Source of the DNA: Xanthostigma xanthostigma
Lineage: Eukaryota > Arthropoda > Insecta > Raphidioptera > Raphidiidae
Length of the DNA stretch: 64,000 bases
Direction of reading: 5' to 3'
Assembly (NCBI GenBank): GCA_963575645.1
Contig: OY754466.1
Coordinates: 6,922,001-6,986,000, forward strand
Below, one piece after another: positions 31,141 through 41,394 of the stretch. Positions within the stretch are counted from its first letter, which is position 1; each line of letters starts with the position of its first letter. The position numbers and the translations under genes were made by a program. Below the pieces are notes generated by a model. The model was given only the letters and a program-made list of their open reading frames with translations, did no database searches and was not told where the DNA came from.

Positions 31141-32328
31141 ATTTCAATTATTATTTGACTGCTGTGCAAAACACATTCCAAATACGTTTTTTTAAGGAGA
31201 GCTACCCTTGCACCCCCCCTTTTCGTCTTGCCATCGCACCAACACCCCCTCGCGAGAAACAACCCCCCCCCCAGCGAATATTCAAATAAGTACAAATAAG
31301 CCTCGATATTACGAGGCTTGTTTAGTGTTTATTCATGTGTGTGTGTGTGTGTGTGTCGTGTGTTCATACAGGTATATGTGTGTTTACTACAAGTCTGACG
31401 TCACACGTCACCATAATAGTGAGAAGCGTCTTTTGAGATGTCACAAAAATGGAATTTTAAAATTGAAATAATGAATGAACATCGCGCTTTTGTGATAATA
31501 AACCGATTATTTATTCATATAATTTAATCAGTTATTTTTTATAGTGCCAAATAGAGTATTTGTCACTATAAAGAATAAATAATAAAATTATGTGAATATT
31601 TGATATGCAACGGTTCCCTGCGTGTGAACAAATGTAACCTTTTGCAAGCATTGTTCTTAATTTTCAATTTTTGCGCCGTTTTTTGTCAGTTCCGAAATAT
31701 GTTATGTTAAATAACTCTTAAAATTGTTAGAGATATGTTATAAAATTCATTGTAAAATCCCACCGAAAATAAAACACCTTGTAAATAATATATATAAATG
31801 CAGTATTATGATTACAATAATTCCAGTAGCTTTTCCTTAATTGCTTTCCAATAATTTAGCATCAATTAATTATATTATACAATATGTTACATAAAAATAC
31901 TTACATAAATTAATGTCCCAAATTGGTTTTTAAAAATCACCTTCTGTACTGGATTTATGTTCGATAATTACAATTATCACTTTTTTTACGTTAATACATT
32001 TTAGTTTAAAATAACAACAGTTTTTTTAACCTAAATCGGATTCAAATAAAAATCATTGTGTTATCAACAATGAGCTAATGAGTTAAATAAAGGTTCGGGA
32101 GTCGTATGTGGCCCTTGAAATGCACGCATGGGTCAAATTGGGCACTTGACCCCCGGCTATTGTTAATTAGTACCGAGAACAGATTAAACGATATTTTTAT
32201 GCTCTACGTGAACGGGTGCTTGAAAATAAATGCCAATTTGAAAATGCGACAGTTTTAAAAAAAATCGTGAAAGATCTAAGACGATTGTTTTTCATCTAAA
32301 TTTTGCAAAATTTTATTTTTATATAAAA
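31141..32328. other. Interval with a GT microsatellite only
   Basis: About 1.2 kb. A (GT)n run lies at about 31337-31356, and C-rich runs at 31212 and 31263. No gene recognised. Confidence 0.5.
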
Positions 32329-32365
32329 CTAGCCGTTACCCGCGGCTTCGCATGCGATTGAAACG
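32329..32365 (-). mobile_element. Helitron-like 3' end (minus strand)
   Basis: Minus strand: a GC-rich subterminal region GCATGCGAAGCCGCGGGTAA, then CGGCTAG. About 950 bp to the right on the same strand lies the helicase relic (33285-33727). This could therefore be the 3' end of the once-autonomous Helitron that carried that helicase; the link is inferred. Confidence 0.4.
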
Positions 32366-32715
32366 AAACAGGGAATCATTCCCATTATTTGGCGTAGTTA
32401 CTCCTTTCGCATGTACTGTATTACTATGTGTTAATTAAATCTGAACGATTTAATTTTAGTTTAAATAATTTCGAAGCGATTTCTAAAATCATGACTGATA
32501 TTGATAGGTATCTACTAAAATATTAATATGAAATAAATTATTAAAATTTGATTTCCATTTAGGTAAAGCATAAACTAGGTTAAAAGTTCATCGTCATCAA
32601 TAAATTATTGGTTATTTGAAAGAAATAGAACATTAGCAATGAAAATATAGTAACGTAATGTTCAAAAATATTGCATGGAGGGTGAACTAGAAACGCTGGT
32701 CTCAAATGAATATAT
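32366..32715. other. Interval with no recognised feature
   Basis: About 350 bp, possibly the 3' untranslated part of a minus-strand Helitron. Nothing else seen. Confidence 0.35.
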
Positions 32716-32890
32716 TTATTGATTCGTCAATAAATAATATTATCGACCAATTTTTCAGACAATTATATTGACAAAAATTTATAATTATAATTCAATTGAA
32801 CAATAATTGTATATTTTTGTCAATATTGTCTAAAAAAATTGGTCGATAATTTTATTTATTGAAGAGTTCTAATCAGACGTTAATCAAAGA
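32716..32890. mobile_element. Hairpin family C, copy 1
   Basis: Inverted arms of about 65 bp: CAATAAATAATATTATCGAC, CAATTTTTCAGACAAT at the left and the complement at the right, around a short AT loop. The right flank GAGTTCTAATCAGACGTTAA is shared in reverse at 52550-52570 beside another family C hairpin, so it belongs to the repeat. Confidence 0.6.
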
Positions 32891-32902
32891 TTTGTCTATC
32901 TA

Positions 32903-33246
32903 TCTATACTAATATATTATACAGCTGAAGAGTTTGTTTGTTTGGTTGAACGAGCTAATCTCAGGAGCTACTAGTTCGATTTGAGAATTTTTTTTTTGTT
33001 GTGTAGCCCATTTATCGAGGAAGGCTATAGGCTATATAATATCAGGCTACGACAAATAAGAGCGGAGCATCAAATGTTGCAAAATATAATTCAAAATTTG
33101 TCCGTCCGACAAAAACTTTTGAACGGTAACTTCGATAATCATGTTTGGGCACAACATTTATCTCGGTAAACTAAGATGAACGTGCGTACTCATGTAGCCC
33201 CCCATTCGTCCTTTTGCACCCTGGTGAAACCGAACGGGACCGTTAG
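32903..33246 (+). mobile_element. Helitron family H1, copy 4
   Basis: Starts TCTATACTAATATATTATAC and ends CACCCTGGTG (weakened hairpin), AAACCGAACGGGACCGTTAG. 344 bp, the same short form as 23022-23371. It is inserted within or next to the older minus-strand Helitron that holds the helicase relic. Confidence 0.7.
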
Positions 33247-33284
33247 TCTATAATATAATTGAATAAAAAATTCATAAATTCCAG

Positions 33285-33727
33285 CACGACTCTGATTTAA
33301 GAAGGTCTTATTAATAATGTCTTTTGTTCTACCATCTTTTGCAAAAACATAAGAGATTTTGTGGATTCGATACACGTAAGGAAGGCCGTGCGAAAAACAT
33401 GGTTTGTTCTAAATGAATGCCAGCTACTTTAAGTGTTTGCCCCTGGGCTTTGTTTATGATTATTCCAAAAAGACTTTTTAATGGAAAATGTAATCTTTTA
33501 AATTGAAAAGACAAATCCGTTGGTATAATTGGTATTCGTGGTATTAAAACACTGCCTCCTTTAGATTTGCCACTAAATATAATTGCCCTAACAATATTTC
33601 GACCCAGATGGGAAACTTGTAAACGTTTTCCGTTACACAATTTAGGCGCATCAAGAATTCGCATTAAAAGTACCGGAACATCCACTTTTAACCTTAATTT
33701 ATGAGAATTTATTTTAATTTTTATCAA
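33285..33727 (-). pseudogene. Helitron helicase C-terminal relic (PIF1-like)
   Basis: A 132-codon minus frame encodes the C-terminal end of a Helitron Rep/helicase. Visible conserved stretches are LDAPKLCNGKRL, VRAIIFSGKSKGG, PRIPIIPTDLSFQFKR and GIIINKAQGQTLKVAGI, the last holding a late superfamily-1 helicase motif. The frame then shifts near 33350, and the expected tail (FAKDGRTKDIINK) continues in another frame. Rep, the Walker motifs and everything upstream are missing. A small Helitron end (33728) abuts its upstream side. Confidence 0.8.
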
Positions 33728-33950
33728 CTAGCTGCTGCCCGCGGCTCCGTCCGCGCTTGAGTTGAAACACGACAAAATTTTGTTCAGTTCGCAGAGTTAA
33801 CGAAAATAATTATTCCCTGTTTAAAATCTTTTTTCACCATTCAGGCGACTTCATAAGTACAAAAAAAATTTCATCAAAATCGGTCAAGCCGTTTAGGGGG
33901 CGAAGAATATTACAAACACACGGACACACGAATTTTATATAATATATAAA
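33728..33950 (-). mobile_element. Small Helitron (H2-related)
   Basis: Minus strand: TATATAAAATTCGTGTGTCC, then ACGGCTTGACCGATTTTGATG-type text shared with 19543-19892, ending GACGGAGCCGCGGGCAGCAG then CTAG (33728-33731). The 5' border is approximate. It sits flush against the truncated end of the helicase frame. Confidence 0.6.
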
Positions 33951-34839
33951 AATGGAGGTACCATTTTTTTTGACATGTCATATTTGCATTAATATTTTTT
34001 GACGTCATAACCAAAAATTAGTTGACTGATCTAACCATGGGTAAAAAAAAATTTTCAGTTAGGTATTCTCTGTTAATTTTGATGCCACAATTTAAAATTC
34101 AATTAGTTATACAAAATGCCACAAAATTATTTTTCTATTTTATTTGAAATAATTTAAAAAAAAAAATTTTACTTATATTTCATTTTTGAGAATTATTTCA
34201 AAGAATGGAAAACTCAAAACCCGTCGCTTAAAACTTTTAAATTTTTCTTTTCAAAGAACATTTTCTATCAGAAAAACTTGCCCATACCTTATGAAAATGT
34301 CAAAAACTACCGGGCTTAAAAAAAATTGAGATCACCAACCGTCAGGATTATATAGGCCTAGCACCCATTCGTATTTCAATTTATTATTTTTAATAATAAA
34401 GTAAAAATCCAATTTATAGTTTTATCAGTTCTCGGTTTATATTTCGGTGTTATTTTATAATTAAAAACACGAAAAATTAATTAAGAAAAATAAGCGCGTG
34501 ATATAAGAAACGAAAACTTAAAAACATTAACAAGAAATGTTTAAAAAAAATCATAGTAAAATTAAATTGTAACGTTTTAATTTAGAATTAAATAATTATT
34601 CAAAATACTTTTTAAAATAGCACTGCAACATTATAATAAAAGTAAAAAAAGTATATTAAAATAACAATCCAACAAGTGAAATAAAAACAAAAGTCAAACT
34701 AGAACAAACTTAATTTAAATACTTAAAAAACTAACCCAAACAAAAATTAAAAGTTAGTTCCCAACAATTTTAATTCAGATCCAATAAAACCACGCGCTTT
34801 TTTTTAACTTTTAAAACAAGCGACAGCCGCAACAATGCA
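33951..34839. other. AT-rich interval, nothing recognised
   Basis: About 890 bp, very AT-rich. No repeat partner or gene seen. Confidence 0.45.
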
Positions 34840-35110
34840 CAAACAAACGAACGACGCGCGAATAAAACAGTCGAATAACGAGTCGACGTGACGTCTGACG
34901 CAGCGACAAATCTGTACTGCGGTACACCCGGAACGAAGCGCCGGAATAATCCGGCAAGCGATACGAACTTTCAATGTGTACCTGCGCAATCTAAACTATT
35001 GTAAAGTCGAGCACTACGGCGATGTTGAACGGTTCAGAATGTTGAACGGAACGGTTTGAACTGGCCACTGGTCATTCGAGAGATCGTCGGACAGATAAAA
35101 AACATGATTT
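34840..35110. other. GC- and CpG-richer island
   Basis: A sharp change of composition with many CG dinucleotides (for example GACGTGACGTCTGACGCAGC and GGAACGAAGCGCCGG). A 61-codon minus frame is not recognisable. It could be a promoter or first exon, or the 5' region of a retroelement; nothing in the sequence decides between these. Confidence 0.35.
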
Positions 35111-35146
35111 TTCAGCGAATCCTCTAATTGCAACTCCACATTGAAG

Positions 35147-36185
35147 GCCGGTTTTATAAATGTCAGTTTAAATTTAATTGATGATAAAAAAAATGCAGAG
35201 TTAACTGCATCGAAAAAATTGAAAATGTTTTTGACGTGATAACGTCTTATAAATTAATGAAACACCAGCTGCACGCACGAAAAAGTGTAACGCCGTAACG
35301 TTCCGCCTGACCCTGTGCGTGCAAGCGAGAGCGCAGTATAAGCGATAGAGAAGCACGATCGGCCCAAGTTTGACAGCTACTAAAATTTAGGTTATGTATT
35401 ATTAAATATGATATTCGAGCGGAATACGTTATCACGTAAAACTATCGTCCGTAAACCGACTTTACAGACAATCAATTTTTTTTTTTCGATTTACTTATTT
35501 GGGATTAAAAATATTTTATTAGTCGGGTTTTATAAGCGCTAGTTAACTTTTAATTGATGATAAAAAAATGCTGAGTTTACCATCGACAAAATTAAAAATG
35601 TTTTTTGCGATTTATTTAAGCTTAAAAAATATTCTATTGGTCGGGTTTTATAAAGGTTAGTTAACATTTAATTGATGATAAAAAAAATGCCGAGTTGACG
35701 ATCGACAAAATTAAAAATGTTTTTTTGCGATTTATTTGAGTTTAAAAATCATTCTACTGGCCGGTTTTATAAACGTTAGTAAAAATTTAACTGATAAGTA
35801 ACTAAAATAATCGCTTAACTGGACAGTTTACAACCCTTAGAACAGCGCACTGGTGACTTATTTTATAATCCTTTGTTAAAATATAGGTGATACAGTTTAT
35901 CTTCGACAAATTAAAAATGTTTTTGCCATTTAGTTTGAGCTTAACACAAACTAAACGGTTTTATAAACCTCCTGTTACAATTTAATTGTAAGTTTATGAT
36001 CGAGTAACGATTGGAACATTATGTTTATTGTCTAGAAAAGCGCATTAAAAATAATAGCCTGTTTTGTAAAACTCAGTTAAATTTTAATTGGCAACTAAAT
36101 TTAGTGCTTTTGGAAAAACATCCAAAAGAATGCAATAATATACTATAAGGACTGATTTTATAAACATCACTTAAAATTTAACTGG
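35147..36185 (+). repeat. Diverged ~120-bp tandem array, split by family B
   Basis: Seven occurrences of a GGTTTTATAAACGTTAGTTA-like motif start near 35149, 35525, 35643, 35763, 35956, 36060 and 36164. Between them recur AATTTAATTGATGATAAAAA, ATCGACAAAATTAAAAATGT and TTGCGATTTATTTGAG-like segments. Spacing is about 104-120 bp, except where family B (35231-35474) is inserted and one longer interval. No frame runs through the array. Confidence 0.65.
35231..35474 (+). mobile_element. Family B element, copy 4 (244 bp)
   Basis: Starts TTGACGTGATAACGTC and ends AAACCGACTTTACAGACAATCA-type text. It keeps CGTTCCGCCTGACCCTGTGC and the GCAAGCGAGAGCGCAGTAT stretch shared with copy 6. It is inserted in the T-run of the array unit AAAATGTTTTTTGCGATTTA, which is readable intact in the next unit. 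Confidence 0.75.
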
Positions 36186-37258
36186 CCAAAATATTGAAGC
36201 TACGCTTCTTAGCGTAACGAAATTTTTTTTATTTCTTATCCATAAATAATAAATAAAAATATAAAATTTAATAAGTTTGTTGTTTTATATTTGTAACTTT
36301 TAAAGAAACATTTAAAACAAGGGTATCAGACTGATTTTTCTAAAGGGTGAGTTAGCGGGTCAGGCTCTAAATTAATAACTAAAACACATACTAAAGTAAA
36401 ATCTTTATTTATTTAGTTTAAATCTATTTTTATATAAAAGTAATAATAAAAAGGGTTAATTATCTTAAGCTCGAGGATCCAGACACCTGAGGTCTCTTGT
36501 TTTTGATAAGCGCATTGATATCAGGAGTCATATTTGAGGTCGTTATTTTCAGAATAGGTTGGAATCCTTACTGGATAGATTCTGGTCGCGGGCCGTATTG
36601 AGATAACTTGCCCACGGGCCGTATCTTTTACATGATTGATACGGTTCACTTAATAGAGCGGCAAATCAATGATACAATGTAAAGCTTACGATGCCGCTTA
36701 TATAACTACTTATCGAATACGTTAGGAAAGTATCTTTGACATGCGATCTTTGCGCCATCTCGTGTTTGATTTTTTAAAATCTGGTTCACTCAAAACTACA
36801 AATCCATGGAAACCAGCGTTATTCTTAATCATAAAAAAATATTTACGCACAATGTCAGTAAAAAAACTACATAAATGATATACATTTTTATTTCAAAATT
36901 TTTTCAATCTTATTTTTGTTAACAAAATAACAATTATGATATTTTTCATGTATTTAATAATGAATACATAATGATTACAGACGTAAAATAAAATTTAATA
37001 GTTGGCAAGACCAAAAGTGTACATCCCGCTAGTTTTCCATTGTATGATAAAAAAATAACAATTAAAAAATATTTTTAATAAATTTAAAAAGATTTAAAAA
37101 TTTAAAGAAATAAATAATTAAAAATTGAAAAAATATTTTTTTTAAGTTTGCAAAAATAAAAAAAATTAAGAACTATACATAATATAATATATAATTAATA
37201 TCAAGTGGGATAAAATAAAACAAAATAAAAAGAAAAAAAAAGAAAAAAAAATCAATGA
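36186..37258. other. Interval with no recognised feature
   Basis: About 1.07 kb. A GGGCCGTATTGAG / CGGGCCGTATC pair near 36595-36630 recalls hAT MITE interior text but no ends were found. Confidence 0.35.
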
Positions 37259-37330
37259 TTTCGTAAGGAATCGAACCCAGGACCTTGCCCTTGGGGATCC
37301 AACGGCATAACCATTACGCCACGGCGGCCT
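37259..37330 (-). repeat. tRNA-like sequence with T-run trailer
   Basis: Minus strand: an A-box-like GTGGCGTAATGGTTATGCC and a B box (GGGTTCGATTCC) at tRNA spacing, followed within about 20 bp by T9 and further T-runs that would end Pol III transcription. The acceptor arms (GGCCGCC and the 3' side) do not pair, so it is a tRNA-derived relic or SINE head, not a confident tRNA gene. Confidence 0.5.
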
Positions 37331-38666
37331 AATACGTGTAGTGGTGTTATCACGGTATACAAGTGTAGCACTTGTTTTATGGATTACACTATATTTACAC
37401 AGCAATTATTATATTGTTTTTTAAACTATTAGCTGTCAAAAATAATAAAATAAAACTGTTTATAAAAATTAAACTACTGAACACATTTAGTGAATTTAAA
37501 TAGGGTTCTGGTCTGATAGTAAACAAAGTGAATAAAATATAACCCAAGGCAATCCGACCAAAATTGCGATCTGTAGAGTCGTGACGTACATACGTACAGA
37601 CCAACCGACAACTGCTGTTTGAGATTTTCAATTACAATTTTAATAGTATTTATGAACTCGAATTGATTGAAAAATGGTTCTGTTTTATAGATTAGAATCT
37701 CCTCTTTTCAAAAAGCTTCAATTTGAATGGATTTCGTGTGAAATTAACTTAGATATAACTTCTTATATGAACGAAAGTCAGCTCTGACGCACAAAGCGAT
37801 AATAAAGCACATACCGCTAGTTTAGCGGTATGTGCAATTACCCTTCATAACGAACTGCTGCAGTCCATTTTTTCCCTCTCTGATTCATAAGAAAATCCAG
37901 GAAAACGGTGGAAATGTAATTCTGGATGTTTAGTAATTGGTGTATCTTTACAATCAACAACACAGCACTTCCGATTTTATAGCTTTTTACCCATTTTATT
38001 CAACAATGAATCCTTTTTAAAATGCACGTATAACATATGACACTAAGGTTTTGGCTGAACCAAAATTAAAAAAAAAAAGCAGGAGAGGGCGCAAATGTTG
38101 CTTGTCAAAAGATACTTTCCTAGCCTGTAAGCGAATCTTACTATAAAACGTGTGATGCTAATTTCTAATCTTGGCAACAACATTTTGATAACCACTTTAC
38201 CGTGTTTCCCCTTTTATACGTATTTTTGCGTTACATTGTAACAAAATTTAAAATACCACACACATATTAAAAAACTCTGGTCTATAATCATTGCAGTGTT
38301 TGAAGCTGGGAATATAGATTTTTATAAGCTTCTGTGCTAATAACGTTAAATTTACTTTGAAGGTTATGTTTTTACAACAAAAAATATGTTTTGTTAATCC
38401 TGAAACAGAGTTTCCAAATTTACTTATTTTAAGTTAAATTTCAATATGTTTCACTAGATAATATTGCTGTACAAAAAATGTTTCGAATAATTCAAAAAAT
38501 ATGAAAAAAATAATTTTTAGATACGAGATACTCCCACGCTCTGTTTATATCTATTACACAACTCTTAGCAACTAAATGAAATAAAATCACGACGTAAAAT
38601 AGATATTTTAACAAATCATTGCGGTGTTTATATCATCCGAGACAATAAAGCGGGAAAATGGAAGCC
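37331..38666. other. Interval with one small perfect hairpin
   Basis: About 1.3 kb without a recognisable gene. The perfect 13-bp hairpin GCACATACCGCTA / TAGCGGTATGTGC lies at 37807-37835 (3-nt loop). Confidence 0.45.
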
Positions 38667-38888
38667 ATATTGTATTTCTATAGCCTATGACACTTCTGAC
38701 ATTCAGATAAATGCAACGACAGCTCGGAGTGCTCGCATTTTGTCCGGGAAGGACAGGGGATTTTTTTAAGCCAATAAAAAGAAAATCGATTCTTTTTTAT
38801 TCTCGACTGCACTCCCCCCTTATTTTGATCGAAAACAATTTGAAGTTCACATAATAAAGCCACACTATCTGTAATAGCAAATACACTA
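38667..38888. mobile_element. TIR element family G, short copy
   Basis: Right end reads GCAAATACACTA on the plus strand and the left end ATATTGTATTTCTATAG is a degraded complement. The end sequence (TAGTGTATTTGC, then AGTGTGGC) is shared with 51677-52362. The interior has CCTGTCCTTCCCGGACAAAA-type text but no coding. Confidence 0.5.
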
Positions 38889-39186
38889 TTGTTTCGCGCT
38901 CCTTGTTGGGACGACTATGGTTTCTGTGGAATATTCTCGCAACATCAACAATGGAAAACAGGTAGCCAAAAAAACCCCACCTTCATGGAATTGCCTGGAG
39001 AAACCAATGCAGGCAAAGAGAGGTTCTCGGCCTTTCTAGAAGATTCGGCAGGCGGGATCGAAGCTGTAAAATGCGAGCGGGTCAGTTGTTCGTGAGGCGT
39101 TCATGTGTTGATACAGTGCCAGTGCGTTGTGACATAAAGTGCAGTTACATAAATAACTTTTTGTAAATAATCGTGTGTATATAGTT
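38889..39186. other. Interval before the large palindrome
   Basis: About 300 bp, GC-richer than its surroundings, with no recognised gene. It could hold the promoter of a transcript running into the hairpin, or part of an LTR. Neither is demonstrated. Confidence 0.3.
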
Positions 39187-39744
39187 AATCTTAAAAAAAA
39201 ACTTCGGAGAAGTAAAAACTTCGTTCTGTGCTAAATTCAAAAACTTGAGGCGACTGAATCTTAAGATTATAACTAAAAAAAAAAGAATTTCGAGGCAGAC
39301 AAGAAATTGAAATCAAGCTCGAAATTCTGTGCGTAAGACGTCGAAAAAAAATGAATTTCGAGGCAGACAAGGAATTGAAATCCAACCTTGAAATTCTGTG
39401 CTTATAAAAGCTACAGGAGCAACAGCAAAAAAAAATGCAAAGACGGTGTTCGCATAACTCCTTTAGTTACCACTAAAAAAACGCCGTCTGTGCACTTTTT
39501 TTTGCTGTTGCTCTTGTAGCTTTTATAAGCACAGAATTTCAAGGTTGGATTTCAATTCCTTGTCTGCCTCGAAATTCATTTTTTTTCGACGTCTTACGCA
39601 CAGAATTTCGAGCTTGATTTCAATTTCTTGTCTGCCTCGAAATTCTTTTTTTTTTAGTTATAATCTTAAGATTCAGTCGCCTCAAGTTTTTGAATTTAGC
39701 ACAGAACGAAGTTTTTACTTCTCCGAAGTTTTTTTTTTAAGATT
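39187..39744. repeat. Near-perfect 558-bp palindrome (~245-bp arms)
   Basis: Left arm 39187-39435 and right arm 39500-39744 are almost exact reverse complements; the same 64-residue translation appears from both arms. Each arm contains a direct duplication of a ~70-bp unit (GAATTTCGAGGCAGACAA ... GAAATTCTGTGC). The loop itself holds a second hairpin (GACGGTGTT / AACGCCGTC-like). RNA from either strand would form a ~245-bp duplex. It could be a foldback element or a hairpin-RNA locus. Confidence 0.9.
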
Positions 39745-40660
39745 TCACGTCTTTTTCCAAAGTGTGAGACATTATTTTTATTTTTCCTTCAAAATAAACA
39801 TATGTGCATTTTTTATATTGTTGTATTTAAATGCAATAAAAGTGTTCATATTGTTGTATTTAAATGCAATGAATCTCCGAAATTAGAATATGTATTGTAA
39901 AAAACAACACGATCCTTACTCCATGCAACTATGGTTTCGAGCGCGTCTCTCATGTATTTTGTTAAATAAGAAGTAACAATCAAAAGTCGGTTATAGAAAT
40001 TGCAATAATCGACTTTTGATTTTTACTTCTCATTTAACAAACAGTACTACAAAAGTGCATTTATATTATATAAATAAAATTATATAAATAAAAATGAGCT
40101 ATAACAAGTCTATGCTCTGTGATACATGATTCTTTTTTATTAACCGACTAAAAACAAAAACGGAGGAGGTTCTCAAGTCGACGCGTATATTATTTTTTTT
40201 TAGTTTTTTTTTTTTATTTATATTCATTTGAAATATGGATATTCTTGAAGATTCCATGAAGGCACATTTTGAAGGCATGAAAAAAAAAATCAATGAACAA
40301 GGCCCACCATTAAAAATACAAATTTTTTTTCATATCATTTGTAAAATACTTATTTTGCATTAAAAAAAGAAGTTTCACTTCGTAATCTTTTCACTTTTTA
40401 ATTTTTGTTGCACTTTTTATGATAAATATGTTTTTTAATAAATTAATTTATTTAAATCTAACTTCAATCATATATTTTGTTATTTTTTAATAAAAGATTT
40501 GACGAAAGTGAATTTTTCAAAAAACAAGAAAATAATAAAAATTAAAAATTAAAAAGGAAACAAAAATATAATGAGAAAAAAATTGAGAAAATAAATTAAA
40601 ACTAAAAAAACAATTAAAAACATAAAAAAAAAATTAAAAATTGAAAAATAAATTTTCCAA
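39745..40660. other. Interval with a 78-bp hairpin
   Basis: Contains an inverted repeat at 39961-40038 (GTTAAATAAGAAGTAACAAT and ATCAAAAGTCG arms) and a small direct repeat TTGTTGTATTTAAATGCAA near 39819 and 39851. Otherwise AT-rich with nothing recognised. Confidence 0.55.
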
Positions 40661-40740
40661 TGATGCTGGCGGGAATCGAACTCAAGACCCTGTTATTAGT
40701 TATTACTAGCCTAACGTCGTAACCGCTCGTCCACGCGCAC
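40661..40740 (-). repeat. tRNA-like sequence with T-rich trailer
   Basis: Minus strand: an A-box-like GTGGACGAGCGGTTACGACG and a B box (GAGTTCGATTCCC) about 40 bp apart, followed by long T-runs. The acceptor arms do not pair convincingly. Same design and strand as 37259-37330. Confidence 0.5.
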
Positions 40741-40779
40741 TCTCACAATATAAGCTCTTATTGTGGTACAGAAGTATAT

Positions 40780-41180
40780 ATGGGTGATACGAAAAATCGG
40801 TCCTATGAAAGTCACGTGGTCACAGAACTATAAAACTTGGAAACTTGCTTCATATACACGGCGTTATATGGGACAAAGGCAAAATCAATGTATAAGAATA
40901 CGCTAGAGATTCGTTGGCATTTAGCACAGAAAAGAATCTCTAGCGAGATTCTTCGATAGACCAATGTGCTAATAAACTTTGGTGTGTTCCTGTATTGTAA
41001 ATATTTTGTGTACATAATTAGTGACTCTATATTCTCTGTTACTTAGCCTTTCATTTTATTAGTTATAACTGTTATTTTGTTTCTGTTACGTTAAAGAAGT
41101 ACTTTCGTTTGTGTGTTTAACGACTTTATTATTGTAAATAAATAATTTCCACCACGGAGTAGAACAGTTTTGTTACACTA
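40780..41180 (+). other. Possible solo LTR
   Basis: The right border TTTTGTTACACTATATTGTC, then GACGGGATTTGACAC recalls an LTR-to-primer-binding-site junction of Ty3/Gypsy elements (TTACA followed by a TGG-CGACGGGA-like site). Inside is a perfect 12-bp hairpin CGCTAGAGATTC / GAATCTCTAGCG (40901-40946). No second LTR or gag-pol frame was found, so this is weak. Confidence 0.2.
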
Positions 41181-41394
41181 TATTGTCGACGGGATTTGAC
41201 ACTGCGATACTGCAGTAGCTACGCTACTGATATTAATGTCAGTAAAGCCAATGTGAAGTCACGTTAATGTCAGATTTAAATCAAATAGCATCTTGTCAAA
41301 TGCACAGCTATATCTTGAGGGAATTTGTTGAGTAAGACACTTGACGTATACCTGTCATAATTTTACCAATAAAATTATGATATTTTAAAAGGGT

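Noticed and set aside
37259-37330. Functional tRNA gene
   Set aside because: A and B boxes are good, but acceptor halves do not pair and the anticodon arm is poor; kept only as tRNA-like.
37807-37835. microRNA precursor
   Set aside because: The perfect arms are only 13 bp with a 3-nt loop, too short for a pre-miRNA stem.
38889-39186. 5' LTR leading into the palindrome
   Set aside because: No second LTR, primer site or coding could be found; composition alone is not evidence.
39545-39886. 113-codon frame that also reads from the other arm (39191-39385, -)
   Set aside because: The same residues arise from both arms because the DNA is palindromic. The composition is phenylalanine/serine-rich and low-complexity, with no domain.
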